From Streptomyces violaceoruber (GTDB lineage Bacteria > Actinomycetota > Actinomycetes > Streptomycetales > Streptomycetaceae), in assembly GCA_000720805.1 (NCBI GenBank), contig JODI01000045.1:6003-70002 (forward strand): a DNA stretch of 64,000 nucleotides. The letters run 5' to 3'. The notes below the pieces were generated by a model. It was not told where the DNA came from and ran no database searches. It was given only the letters and a program-made list of their open reading frames with translations. Positions 17,120 to 25,879 of the stretch are shown one piece after another. A program made the translations under genes and the position numbers. Position 1 is the first letter of the stretch, and each line of letters starts with the position of its first letter.

Positions 17120-18700
17120 TTACCAGCTGGTCTTCCGGTGCAACTGCCACACCGTCATGATCGTCGACGGGTCGAGCGCCTGCTCCGCGCCCGAGATGTC
17201 GTCGTTCGCGGCCACGTACTGCCGGCCCTGCCACAGCGGCAGCAGCCGCGCGTCGTCGACGAGGATCTGCTGGGCCTCCTCGAAGTCCTTCTCCACGTCG
17301 GCCCGGTTGCTCTCGCCGCGCGAACGGGGCAGCAGCACCCCGGTGATCTTGGGCGCCGGGTAGGGCGTACCGAGCGCGTTCTCCTTGCCCACGAACGGGG
17401 CGATGAAGTTCTCGGCGTCCGGGAAGTCGGGGAACCAGCCACGCCCGAACACGGGGTATTCGCCGTTCTCGTAGCCGTCCACGTACGTCTTCCAGGGGCG
17501 GCTCTTCAGGGTGACGGTGAACAGGCCGGAGCCGTCCAGCTGCCGCTTGAGCTCCTGGAACTGCTGGGCGGTCTCGGAGCCGTAGCGGTCGGTCGTGTAC
17601 CAGAGGGTCAGCGGGACGCGCTCGGTGACGCCGGCTTCGGAGAGCATCTTTCGGGCCTTGGCGGTGCTGGGCTCGCCGTAGTCGTCGAAGAAGCCCGTGG
17701 TGTGGCCCGTGAGCCCCTTCGGGACCATCGAGTACAGCGGGTCCACGGTGTCCTTGTAGACCTTGTGCGCGATCGCCGCCCGGTCGACGACCTGGGCGAC
17801 GGCCTTGCGCACGGCGAGTTTGCGGGCCCAGGGGTCCTTGGGGTTGAACACCAGGTAGCTGATGTCGGTGCCGGAGCCCTCGATCAGCTGGAGGTTCTTG
17901 TCCTTCCTGCTTTCGAGGGAGACGATGTCGGCGGCGGCCAGACCCCGGTAGGTGAGGTCGATCCGCCGGTCCCGCAGCGCCTTGACCATGGCCGAGGAGT
18001 CCTGGAAGTAGCGGATCGTCACCGCGTCGTTTCTTCGCTGCGCGAATCCCTTGTAGCTCTTGTTCGTGACGAGCTCGGCCTGCTTGCCCTCGGCGTACGA
18101 CCGCAGCGCGTACGGGCCGGAACCGGACACCTTGCCGTCCTCGCGGAGCGAGTGGGCGGGGTAGTTCTCGGGGTCGACGATCGACATGGCCGGGGTGGCG
18201 AGCACGAACGGGAAGGTGGCGTCGGACTGGTTGAGGTGGAAGACCACGTCACGGTCGCCCAGCGCCTGCACCCGGTCGAGGCTGCCGAGGAGTCCGGCAG
18301 GGCCGCCCGGTGCCTTGACGGCCCTGATCCGGTCGATCGAGTACTTCACCGCCTGCGCGTCGAGCGTGTGCCCGTCGGAGAACTTCATGCCCGCGCGCAG
18401 TCGGCAGCGGTAGATCCGGCTGGAGCTGTCGGTGAACGCGCAGCGCTCGGCGGCGTCGGGCTGGGGCGTGGTCGCGCCGTTCGGGTAGGCCAGCAGGGTC
18501 TGGTAGATGTTGCGGAACAGCTCCCAGGAGCCGTCCCAGGAAGCGGCCGGGTCCAGCGTGCTGGGGGCGCTGGTGGTGCCCACCACGATCGGCCCGGCGT
18601 CGTCGGACGAGTCGGACGACAGCACACCGCAGCCAGTGGCCAGGGACGATATGGACGCGATGGCCGCCACGTGGCGCAGGCATCGTCTCCGGTTGAACAC
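17120..18700 (-). CDS. family 5 extracellular solute-binding lipoprotein (peptide/nickel type ABC)
   Basis: 526 residues. The preferred start is the GTG at 18698-18700, 7 bases after GAGGAG. The signal peptide CLRHVAAIASISSLATGCG has a slightly atypical lipobox (ATGC). Mature motifs VGTTSAPSTLDPAASWDG, IYQTLLAYPNG and AQAVKYSIDRIR are typical of OppA/DppA-like binding proteins. No permease or ATPase gene is adjacent, so it is an orphan binding protein that may share a transporter encoded elsewhere. Confidence 0.85.
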   Translation of the reverse strand: MFNRRRCLRHVAAIASISSLATGCGVLSSDSSDDAGPIVVGTTSAPSTLDPAASWDGSWELFRNIYQTLLAYPNGATTPQPDAAERCAFTDSSSRIYRCRLRAGMKFSDGHTLDAQAVKYSIDRIRAVKAPGGPAGLLGSLDRVQALGDRDVVFHLNQSDATFPFVLATPAMSIVDPENYPAHSLREDGKVSGSGPYALRSYAEGKQAELVTNKSYKGFAQRRNDAVTIRYFQDSSAMVKALRDRRIDLTYRGLAAADIVSLESRKDKNLQLIEGSGTDISYLVFNPKDPWARKLAVRKAVAQVVDRAAIAHKVYKDTVDPLYSMVPKGLTGHTTGFFDDYGEPSTAKARKMLSEAGVTERVPLTLWYTTDRYGSETAQQFQELKRQLDGSGLFTVTLKSRPWKTYVDGYENGEYPVFGRGWFPDFPDAENFIAPFVGKENALGTPYPAPKITGVLLPRSRGESNRADVEKDFEEAQQILVDDARLLPLWQGRQYVAANDDISGAEQALDPSTIMTVWQLHRKTSW

Positions 18701-18843
18701 GCGCACGCTCCTCGATCTGCCGTACCAAGGGTCGGCAGACCATACCGCAGCGTTCGGTGCGCGGGACCTGCGTGGGAACGTCCTTGTCGACCCGCCTGTC
18801 GATGACGACGTTGTCAACGTCCGGTGCCCATCCTGTACGTCGA

Positions 18844-18876
18844 CACGGGCGCCGTTTCCGACAACGGACGCCCGTG
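18844..18876 (-). terminator. terminator hairpin of the fabG-like operon
   Basis: CACGGGCG at 18844-18851 pairs with CGCCCGTG at 18869-18876, and the pairing continues inwards through CGTT/AACG with one mismatch. It starts 17 bases beyond the stop of the leftward SDR gene. Confidence 0.7.
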
Positions 18877-18892
18877 CCCGTGGGAGGACGAC

Positions 18893-19660
18893 TCAGCCCA
18901 CGCCGGCGTTGAGGAAGATGCCGCCGTCGACGACGAGGGTCTGGCCGGTGATCCAGTCGGACTGCTCCGAGGTGAGGAACGCGGCGGCACCGCCGATGTC
19001 GGAGGGCATGCCGAGCCGGCCCAGCGGGTAGCCCGCGGCGGCCTCCTCCTCCCGGCCCTCGTACAGGGCCTTGGCGAACTGGGTCTTCACGACGGCCGGG
19101 GCGATCGCGTTGACCCGCACCCGGGGCGCGTACTCGTGCGCCAGCTGGAGAGTCAGGTTGATCATCGCGGCCTTGCTGATGCCGTACGCGCCGATGAAGG
19201 GCGAGGCGGAGACGCCCGCCACGGAGGCGATGTTGACGATCGCGCCGCCGTTGTCCTTCTGCCAGGCGTGCCAGGTCTTCTGGGCGAAGGCGAGCGCCGA
19301 GACCACGTTGGTCTCGAACACCTTGCGGGCGATGTTCAGGTCGAGGTCGGCGATCGGCCCGAACACCGGGTTCGTACCGGCGTTGTTGACCAGGAAGTCG
19401 ACGCGTCCGAAGGTCTCCATCGTGCGCTCGACGGCGACGGCCTGGTGCTCCTCGTCGTGCGCCTTGCCCGCGACGCCGATGACGCGGTCGGCGCCGAGCT
19501 GCTCGACGGCTTCCTTGAGCGCGTCCTCGTTGCGGCCGGTGATGCAGACGCGGTCGCCGCGTGCGATCAGCGCCTGCGCGACGCCGTACCCGATGCCGCG
19601 GCTGGCGCCGGTGACGAGCGCGACCTTGCCCGAAAGCTCGGGGAGTTCCACCGAAGTCAT
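18893..19660 (-). CDS. SDR family oxidoreductase, second gene of operon
   Basis: 255 residues: TGASRGIG cofactor loop, LVNNAGTNP, NIASVAG (Ser), YGISKAA (Tyr-x3-Lys) and a C-terminal VVDGGI. It starts 12 bases after the stop of the upstream fabG-like gene, so the two are co-transcribed. Paired SDR genes of this type occur in many actinobacteria next to acyl-CoA metabolism genes. The pair may act on 3-hydroxyacyl-CoA or a related substrate (inference). Confidence 0.9.
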   Translation of the reverse strand: MTSVELPELSGKVALVTGASRGIGYGVAQALIARGDRVCITGRNEDALKEAVEQLGADRVIGVAGKAHDEEHQAVAVERTMETFGRVDFLVNNAGTNPVFGPIADLDLNIARKVFETNVVSALAFAQKTWHAWQKDNGGAIVNIASVAGVSASPFIGAYGISKAAMINLTLQLAHEYAPRVRVNAIAPAVVKTQFAKALYEGREEEAAAGYPLGRLGMPSDIGGAAAFLTSEQSDWITGQTLVVDGGIFLNAGVG

Positions 19661-19672
19661 GTTCCTGATCCC

Positions 19673-20434
19673 CTAGTCGAGCGGTCCGCCGGCGACGTAC
19701 AGCACCTGGCCGGAGACGAAGCCGGCCGCCTCGCCGGTGAAGAAGGCGATCGCGTCGGCGACGTCCTCGGGCTCGCCGACGCGGGCCACCGGGATCTGGG
19801 TGGCGGCGGCGGCCTTGAAGTCGTCGAAGCCCATGCCGACGCGGTCGGCGGTGGCCTTGGTCATCTCGGTGGCGATGAAGCCGGGGGCGACCGCGTTGGC
19901 GGTGACGCCGAACTTGCCGAGCTCCTTGGCGAGGGTCTTGGTGAAGCCCTGCATACCGGCCTTGGCGGCGGAGTAGTTGACCTGGCCGCGGTTGCCGAGC
20001 GCGGAGGACGAGGAGAGGTTGACGATCCGGCCGAAGCCCGCGTCCACCATGTGCTTCTGGCAGGCCTTGGACATCAGGAAGGCGCCGCGCAGGTGCACGT
20101 TCATGACGGTGTCCCAGTCGGCGACGCTCATCTTGAACAGCAGGTTGTCGCGCAGTACGCCCGCGTTGTTCACCAGGATGGTCGGCGCGCCGAGCTCCTG
20201 GGCGATGCGCGCGACCGCCGCCTCGACCTGCGCCTCGTCCGAGACGTCACAGCCGACCGCGAGGGCCCTGCCCCCGGCCGCGGTGATCTTCTCCACGGTG
20301 TCCTTGCAGGCGGCCTCGTCGAGGTCGATCACGGCGACCGCGCGGCCCTCGGCAGCCAGTCGTACGGCGGTGGCGGCACCGATGCCGCGCGCTCCGCCGG
20401 TGACCACGGCAACCCGCTGCTCAGTAGTGGACAT
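19673..20434 (-). CDS. 3-oxoacyl-ACP reductase-like SDR (FabG type), first gene of operon
   Basis: 253 residues. TGGARGIGAAT, LVNNAGVLRDNLLFKM, NLSSSSALGNRGQVNYSAAKAG and ANAVAPGFIATEM fit FabG and related acyl reductases closely. A GAGGAG site precedes the ATG. The TetR-type palindrome 38 bases upstream, of a kind seen in front of acyl-CoA genes, favours a role in fatty-acyl turnover rather than primary fatty-acid synthesis. Confidence 0.9.
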   Translation of the reverse strand: MSTTEQRVAVVTGGARGIGAATAVRLAAEGRAVAVIDLDEAACKDTVEKITAAGGRALAVGCDVSDEAQVEAAVARIAQELGAPTILVNNAGVLRDNLLFKMSVADWDTVMNVHLRGAFLMSKACQKHMVDAGFGRIVNLSSSSALGNRGQVNYSAAKAGMQGFTKTLAKELGKFGVTANAVAPGFIATEMTKATADRVGMGFDDFKAAAATQIPVARVGEPEDVADAIAFFTGEAAGFVSGQVLYVAGGPLD

Positions 20435-20471
20435 TGCTGGTTCTCCTCGCCCTCGAGAAGGACGCCCATCG

Positions 20472-20489
20472 AGTGAGCGACCGCTTAGT
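20472..20489. promoter_or_regulatory. TetR-type operator candidate upstream of fabG-like operon
   Basis: Read leftwards, ACTAAGCGGTCGCTCACT is an 18-bp imperfect palindrome with the core AAGCG-GT-CGCTc. Sites of this shape are common operators of TetR-family regulators of acyl-CoA genes in Actinobacteria (recalled, not searched). Confidence 0.5.
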
Positions 20490-20720
20490 ACCTTCAGCCA
20501 GACGTGACGCTAGAAGCCCTGGCACCCGGTGTCAACGGCAGACGGGGGGTGTGTGATCCATTACCCCCCGGGCAGCGCTTCTGTCCGGGTCGGGCCCGCC
20601 GTCATCGTCCCGCACCGGTGCCCGTCGCGGCACCCGATCGGCCCCGCGCCGCGCGCCGCTGCGCCGACTGCCCCATAGCGTCGATGCGCAGGCCGTCCAT
20701 GACCGGAAAGGAGGCGCTCC

Positions 20721-21137
20721 ATGCGCCGTCGTACCGCTGTCGCCGGCACTCTGATCGCGATCGCCGCGACCGCGCCGTTGGCCGCCCCCGCTCACGCCCA
20801 GGATCTGGACTGCCGCGACTTCACCTTCCAGGAGGAGGCGCAGGCCGCGCTCGACACGAACCCCAGCGATCAGAACCGACTCGACGAGGATCAGGGCCCG
20901 GCCGACGGCATAGCCTGCGAGGCACTGCCCCGTCGCGACTCTCCCGTCACCTCCTCCACCAGCCGTCCCCTCAGTTCCGCGACCCCCACCGCCGTCACCC
21001 CGACCCGTGGTGTGCAAGGCGGGCTGGGCGGCGCGTCGGCCTCCGGACCGAGCGACCTGGAGATGGGCGTCGGCACGGCCTTCGTGGCCGGCGGTGCCCT
21101 CGCGACCGGCTATGTGGTGAGGCGCCGACGGTCCTGA
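20721..21137 (+). CDS. secreted excalibur-like calcium-binding domain protein with C-terminal membrane anchor
   Basis: 138 residues. Signal peptide RRRTAVAGTLIAIAATAPLA ending APAHAQ; then an excalibur-like domain, DLDCRDFTFQEEAQAAL ... NRLDEDQGPADGIACEALP, with the Asp-rich loop and two cysteines; a Ser/Thr/Pro linker; and a C-terminal hydrophobic helix followed by RRRRS. It is probably cell-surface bound. The best ribosome site is GGAAAGGAGG, about 7 bases before the ATG. Function unknown beyond possible calcium binding. Confidence 0.85.
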   Translation: MRRRTAVAGTLIAIAATAPLAAPAHAQDLDCRDFTFQEEAQAALDTNPSDQNRLDEDQGPADGIACEALPRRDSPVTSSTSRPLSSATPTAVTPTRGVQGGLGGASASGPSDLEMGVGTAFVAGGALATGYVVRRRRS

Positions 21138-21391
21138 CGCCCGGCCCGCGGACCAAGCGCGAAGCAGGAACCGGCCCAGGACCCGGCCCGCTCCTTCACG
21201 CCGGGCGGCGGGGCGGGAGGCAGGGGGGAAGGGGTTGGCAGCCGTTCCCGGGAGAGTGCGCAGGAGGTCGAGTCAGCTCAATCGTGTGAGGGTCAGCTCG
21301 CGAGCTTGCGGAGTTCCGGGCCGGCCGGGTTGACGTGATCGTGCGATCTGCACCGCACGAGCACGTCGAGCAGCCCGTCTGGCTGGGGTTG
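21138..21391. other. intergenic region, no gene seen
   Basis: GC-rich sequence between the excalibur-like gene and the tandem repeats. It contains G-runs (for example around 21210-21230) but no supported frame. Confidence 0.45.
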
Positions 21392-21556
21392 CCGGGCGCG
21401 GCGGCGTCACCGTGGGGCGGGTGGGACAAAGGTTCCGTAGCCGGTCCGCCGACGGTGGCCGGGCGCGGCGACGTCACCGCGGGGCGGGTGGGGCAAAGGT
21501 TCCGCAGCCGGTCCGCCGACGGTGGCCGGGCGCGGCGGCGTCACGGCGGGGCGGGG
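21392..21556. repeat. 67-bp tandem repeat, about 2.4 copies
   Basis: Units begin with CCGGGCGCGGCG at 21392, 21459 and 21526. The first two are full length and differ at only a few positions; the third breaks off after about 30 bases. The block lies 40 bases beyond the stop of the DUF3037 gene. No frame runs through it convincingly. Confidence 0.85.
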
Positions 21557-21595
21557 CGGGCAGTGGCGCTCCGGTCCCGGCAGGCGCCGGTTCCG

Positions 21596-22021
21596 TCACC
21601 GGACGAGCAGGTCGAGCAGCCGGTCGGCCTCCGCGGCGGGATCGGCCGTCAGTCCGGTGTGCACCGGCCCCGGCTGGACGATCGTCGAGCGCGGGGCGAT
21701 CAGCCAGCGGAAGCGGCGGCCGGGGTCGTCGGCCGCGGCCTGGCCGGCTGCCTCGCCGCCCGCGCACACACCCTCGACGGCCGTCAGGGCCGCGCGTACG
21801 CCGGGTACGTCCGCGTCGGGGTCGAGAGCGAGCAGCTTCGCCTCGTCGAGGTGGGTGCGGACGCCGACGTAGGCCTTCGCGCGGCAGTACACGAGGACGC
21901 CGGCGTTGATGCACTCGCCGCGCTCGACGCGGGGCACGACCCGCAGCAGGGCGTACTCGAAGACGTCGCGGTCGCCGCGGCGGCCGCCCTTGATGATGTG
22001 GCGCTCGCTCACGTGGCTCAC
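21596..22021 (-). CDS. DUF3037 domain-containing protein
   Basis: 141 residues from a GTG that overlaps the stop codon of the upstream HipA-like kinase gene by four bases (GTGA). Typical DUF3037 features: FEYALLRVVPRVERGECINA, VLVYCRAKAYVGVR, and a C-terminal FRWLIAPRSTIVQPGPVHTG. The family is widespread, has no established biochemical role and is often encoded beside a HipA-like kinase. The overlap implies translational coupling and a joint function. It may be the kinase's substrate, antidote or partner (inference). Confidence 0.88.
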   Translation of the reverse strand: MSHVSERHIIKGGRRGDRDVFEYALLRVVPRVERGECINAGVLVYCRAKAYVGVRTHLDEAKLLALDPDADVPGVRAALTAVEGVCAGGEAAGQAAADDPGRRFRWLIAPRSTIVQPGPVHTGLTADPAAEADRLLDLLVR

Positions 22022-22782
22022 TTGACTCCCTCGATGCCCTGGACGCGGTCATGGACGACGGCGGCCCGTGCGACCAGCGGCCGTGCGTAGGCCCGCCGGA
22101 GGTCGTCCGGCGTCTCGAAACCGGGCTCGTCGGCGAGCCACACGTCCGGGACCTGTGCGGTGACCTCGGCGAGGAGTTCCTCGGTGACCAGCGGCGCCAA
22201 CGCGTCGGCGGCCGCCTCCAGATCCGGCGCGAAGGGCGCGAGCACGTGATCGGAGGCGTCGTACGGGCGGGCCGCCGACGCCTCGGCGCCCGGCCAGTTG
22301 TGGTGCCAGATCATGGTCGCACCGTGGTCGATGAGCCACTCCTCGCCCTGCCACCGCAGCAGGTTGGGGTTGCGCCAGGAGCGGTCGACGTTGTTGACCA
22401 ACGCGTCGAACCAGACGATCCGGCCGGCCTCCTCGGGGCTCACCGCGAACGCGAGCGGGTCGAAGCCGAGGGCGCCCGAGAGGAAGGCCATACCGAGGTT
22501 GGTACCGCCGCTGGACTTGAGCAGCCCCTGCACCTCCGGATCGGGTTCGCCGAGGCCCAGATCCGGATCGAGGCCGATCGTCACCAGCCGGGGCACCCGG
22601 AAGCCGAGCCGCCGCGCGAGTTCCCCGCACACCACCTCGGCCACCAGCGTCTTGCGGCCCTGTCCGGCGCCGGTGAACTTCATGACGTACGTCCCGTGAT
22701 CGTCGGCCTCGACGAGCCCCGGCAGCGAGCCACCCTCACGCAGGGGCGTGATGTAGCGGGTCGCGGTGACCTCTTTCAGCAT
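22018..22782 (-). CDS. HipA family (HipA_2-type) protein kinase-like protein
   Basis: 254 residues, shorter than E. coli HipA (about 440). The N-lobe ATP-binding lysine is in YVMKFTGAGQGRK, a helix AEVVCGELARRLGF follows, then the catalytic loop VNNVDRSWRNPN (N-x-D-x4-N pattern as in HipA) and the metal-binding LIDHGATMIWHH. No HipB-like HTH gene is next to it; the partner is DUF3037 downstream. Upstream lies an integrase remnant, and a scrambled second copy of this gene's first codons is found at 26.24 kb, so its 5' end took part in an integration or rearrangement. Toxin activity is not established for this subgroup. Confidence 0.87.
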   Translation of the reverse strand: MLKEVTATRYITPLREGGSLPGLVEADDHGTYVMKFTGAGQGRKTLVAEVVCGELARRLGFRVPRLVTIGLDPDLGLGEPDPEVQGLLKSSGGTNLGMAFLSGALGFDPLAFAVSPEEAGRIVWFDALVNNVDRSWRNPNLLRWQGEEWLIDHGATMIWHHNWPGAEASAARPYDASDHVLAPFAPDLEAAADALAPLVTEELLAEVTAQVPDVWLADEPGFETPDDLRRAYARPLVARAAVVHDRVQGIEGVK

Positions 22783-22918
22783 TTTCCCAGGCCACCCGAC
22801 TCTTTAGCCTTGCAATCCACGACCATCTCCAAGCGCGCGTCCGCCGGAGATTCAGCCACGACCAGCCCGGGGGCTGGGGAGTTTCCACTGACACGCCGAT
22901 CCCCCTGCCTCGTGAATC

Positions 22919-23025
22919 CGGCCTGCGGCCTCCGGCATGAAGTGAGCATAGTAACCGAGCGTGACAGTCGGCATGGAGCGCCCGAGCCACCGCGCCGACG
23001 TCACCACGGACTCTCCCGCGTCCAG
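22919..23025 (-). pseudogene. C-terminal remnant of a tyrosine recombinase (phage/ICE-type integrase)
   Basis: On the minus strand LDAGESVVTSARWLGRSMP followed by TVTLGYYAHFMPEAAGR matches the end of actinobacterial phage-type integrases, including the region of the nucleophilic Tyr. Everything upstream is lost or scrambled, so it is a fossil. It sits directly in front of the HipA-like gene, as integrase ends do next to attachment sites. A small hairpin, CCAGCCC-GG-GGGCTGG, lies at 22862-22877 between the two. Confidence 0.72.
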
Positions 23026-23240
23026 CCGGAGTTGCCGGCCGCGGCGAGCGCGAGCACCCAGGTGTGGGTGTTCCACACGGGACGCCATGGATGAGGCAGG
23101 GATTCGCCAGTGGCGCATTGAGGATGCGCTACGCACTACAGGCGTACGCCTCAGACCTGGATCCGACCCACATCGATCGATCAAGGGCGCCCAACAAAGC
23201 AAACACACCTATATCCACCATTTAGTGATCATCTCGCCGG
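23026..23240. other. AT-richer upstream region of the orphan sensor-like gene
   Basis: About 215 bases. The stretch 23180-23235 is markedly AT-rich for this genome and probably holds the promoter of the following gene. The left part shows no recognisable protein after the integrase fragment. Confidence 0.4.
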
Positions 23241-25877
23241 ATGTCATGTGATCTCTGCCACTCTCTGGGGATCGATGATCTCTGCCGAACGCGAGGTGAC
23301 AAGTTGGGTGACGACATTCCGCCACTGGATGGTGTGCACCGGTTGACGGGCGCATTGGATGCGCTGGCGTCCTCCCCGGTGCCCAGACGGCGACTGCCGG
23401 TGGTCGTATTCGAAGACGGCTCCGGGCTGGGAACGAGGTATGTCACCGCGTACCGCGATCGGCTCAGAAGCCAGGGCGGACAGGGAATCGTCCCGCACGC
23501 GGTGGTGAACCGGAGAGTACTCGACCGCGCGGGCGACGACCCCGATCCCGAGCCGGATGTCGTGCTGATGGACAGGATCGTGGAGCAGTTCGACTCCACG
23601 ATGCCTCCGCTCACCCGAGGTGCCTCCGGACTTCCCCTGCCCACGTACTGGGTCTGCCGCAGGATCCTGGACACCGATGTCGGCGTCGGAGCACCCCACC
23701 AGCAGCGTAAGGCGCTGGTCAGGGCGCTGTACGAAGAGTGGCAGAACCGCACGCCGGGGTTGCCCGAGCTACGCGAAGTCATGGCTGCGGACTCGGTGGT
23801 GCAGAAGCTGGGGTTCTTCGCCGCGGTTCTCGTTGCCCTCCCGACGCAGTGGTTCTACGGCTGGTGGCTGAACCGGACCAAGCGGCTTCGGTGGTTCGCC
23901 CAGCAGGTGGGCCGCGCCAACGTCCCCGCCCTGGGATTCCTCGACGCTGCCACCCATCTGGGGGTGCAGGGGTCCCTGAGGCACAACGCGGCGCTGCGCC
24001 AGAGCCTGCTGCTCGAGGCCCTCGCCATGGACCTGGTCCGGGCCACTCGGCGGGGGCTGTTCAACCCGCGCCGACGCCGCCGGGTCTGGCCCTTCACCGT
24101 ACTGCTCCCGCACGTCGGCGGTTCCGACGGCGCGGCTGCTCAGCGTCTGCTCGACGCCTTCCTCGCACTGCGGATGCGGGAACGTGACACCTGGCCGTGG
24201 CGACTGCGGCGTCGCGCACTGCCCCTGCTGTTCATCGCCGCACGTCCGACACCCGCTCCGGACGACGCCACGGGGTCGCAGGACGCCGCCGACGGTCACA
24301 CCGAGGGAGCTGCCCCGTCGGCCCATCAGTGCGCCAACCTGTTGCAGGAGGTGCTGGCGGGCAGAACTCTGCCCTCCGGATCCGAGCGTGAAGGGCAGCT
24401 GGCCGTGGCTCTGGGGGGAACGGCGAGGGCGGCCGTCCGTGACTGGCTGGAACGCTACACCGCCGTGCCGGTCCGCCGGGTGAGCCGGTGGTCCGCGTAC
24501 ACAGGTTGGCTGATGGCCGTTGCGCTGCTGTGCGCAGCGACTCCCCCAGGAGTCGTCCTGAAAACGGACTGGGACAACAAGTGCCAGGACTCCTGGTCGG
24601 CAGGGGGTGCGCGGGTCGGCATCGATACCGCGAAGTCAGGCGCACAGGACGCCTGCTACTTCACGCACGCAGCCGACCAGAAGCTCCTGCGTGATCTCCA
24701 GGACCGCGTCCGGCGTCAGAACGCCACCGTGGAAGACCAGGACAGCCCGTATGCCACTGTGGTCTTCCTCGCTCCGCTGACCGCCGACCCGAAAGGGGGG
24801 AGCGGACAGCTCACTCCTCCTGGAGTTCTGCAACTGCGCGGCGCGGTACAGGCGTTGGAGACCTACAACGAGCAGGCTCTCGGGCTCGACTCGACCAAGC
24901 CCGGGCTGCGGATGCTGGTCGCCAACGTCGGATATGCGTACCGTCAGGCCCCCGCCGTCGTGCGGCGGCTGAATGAGCTGGCTGCCGAGGATCCGACCAT
25001 CACCGCGGTGATCGGCATCGCGCAGAGCCGGGACGAGTCCGTCAGGGCGATCAACCAGTTGTCGGCGGACCTGCCTGTCATCGGGGCCTCGGTCACCGGC
25101 GACTTCATGACCACCGATGCCCAGCACTACTTCCAGACGCAGCCGACCAGCCGCCATATGGCGCGGGCGCTGGCGCGGCGCGTCGTCGAAGTGCGGCGGG
25201 ACAAGGCCCTCGTCATCTACGACGACCGCGACCGCTACAGCACCAACCTCAAGGAGGACTTGGACGAGGAGTTGCGCAGGCGGCACGTCGCCCTCCAGCC
25301 GCCCGCGATCATCCGTGACTCGCCCCAGGACCAGTTCGGTGTCCAGGGTCGGCTGGCCGAGCTCGCCGCCAAGATCTGCGCACTGGGCAGGTCCGACGGG
25401 ATCACGCTGTACGCGGCCCGCGGCAACGCGCTGCCTCGGGTCCTCAACGCCGTCCAGGGCCGCTGCGGTGCCGGAAAGACGTCGGCGTTCCCGGTGCTCA
25501 CCGCCGACGCCAACGTCTTGATCGAGTATCCCGAGCTGCACAAGTCCGCCAGTCTGGAGACCTTCACGGCAGTCGATCTGACGTATGTGGCGTTCTCCCC
25601 CAACCGCCACAGCGACAGGGACACGGGCAGGGACTCCTTCCGAGCGGCCGCCGCCGCGATCGGCCGCGTCTGGAATCCGGGAAACCCGCCTCGCGCCTCC
25701 AACGTCCTGCAGCAGCTCCTCTCCGGCATCGAGGTCCAGGACAACATCGACAATCGCCGCCCGTTCACCATCCCGCCTGACACGCGTGTCCCAGTCGGCC
25801 GTCCGCTCTACCTCTGCACCGTGCCTCATGTCATCCGTGCCGCCCCTGCGTGCCGGAAGGCAAACGGAGAGCCCTAG
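23241..25877 (+). CDS. large two-helix membrane protein with extracellular type-1 periplasmic-binding fold
   Basis: 878 residues if the ATG at 23241 is used; a TTG at 23304 with GAGGTG five to six bases upstream would give 857 and removes an odd Cys-rich start. Residues about 1-190 are a cytoplasmic domain (RLPVVVFEDGSGLGTRYV, perhaps a degenerate nucleotide-binding loop without the Walker lysine). A first hydrophobic segment lies at about 191-211, a second basic cytoplasmic region at about 212-415, and a membrane helix at about 420-440. The rest is extracellular and resembles branched-chain amino-acid-type binding proteins: YATVVFLAPLTAD, ITAVIGIAQSRDESVRAINQ, PVIGASVTGDFMT, DKALVIYDDRDRYSTNLKE. 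No transporter genes are nearby. It looks like a sensor or receptor. Context: integrase and IS remnants on either side. Confidence 0.8.
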   Translation: MSCDLCHSLGIDDLCRTRGDKLGDDIPPLDGVHRLTGALDALASSPVPRRRLPVVVFEDGSGLGTRYVTAYRDRLRSQGGQGIVPHAVVNRRVLDRAGDDPDPEPDVVLMDRIVEQFDSTMPPLTRGASGLPLPTYWVCRRILDTDVGVGAPHQQRKALVRALYEEWQNRTPGLPELREVMAADSVVQKLGFFAAVLVALPTQWFYGWWLNRTKRLRWFAQQVGRANVPALGFLDAATHLGVQGSLRHNAALRQSLLLEALAMDLVRATRRGLFNPRRRRRVWPFTVLLPHVGGSDGAAAQRLLDAFLALRMRERDTWPWRLRRRALPLLFIAARPTPAPDDATGSQDAADGHTEGAAPSAHQCANLLQEVLAGRTLPSGSEREGQLAVALGGTARAAVRDWLERYTAVPVRRVSRWSAYTGWLMAVALLCAATPPGVVLKTDWDNKCQDSWSAGGARVGIDTAKSGAQDACYFTHAADQKLLRDLQDRVRRQNATVEDQDSPYATVVFLAPLTADPKGGSGQLTPPGVLQLRGAVQALETYNEQALGLDSTKPGLRMLVANVGYAYRQAPAVVRRLNELAAEDPTITAVIGIAQSRDESVRAINQLSADLPVIGASVTGDFMTTDAQHYFQTQPTSRHMARALARRVVEVRRDKALVIYDDRDRYSTNLKEDLDEELRRRHVALQPPAIIRDSPQDQFGVQGRLAELAAKICALGRSDGITLYAARGNALPRVLNAVQGRCGAGKTSAFPVLTADANVLIEYPELHKSASLETFTAVDLTYVAFSPNRHSDRDTGRDSFRAAAAAIGRVWNPGNPPRASNVLQQLLSGIEVQDNIDNRRPFTIPPDTRVPVGRPLYLCTVPHVIRAAPACRKANGEP

Positions 25878-25879
25878 GT

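Noticed and set aside
15968..18805. A 945-codon open frame opposite ung and the solute-binding protein gene.
   Set aside because: It is antisense to two well-supported genes and is open because of GC-biased third positions.
21392..21556. Tandem repeats considered as a CRISPR array.
   Set aside because: Units are contiguous 67-mers without unique spacers, and no cas genes are near.
22783..23240. tRNA gene as attachment site for the integrase remnant.
   Set aside because: No cloverleaf or anticodon-loop sequence is found; the hipA 5' end is the better candidate.
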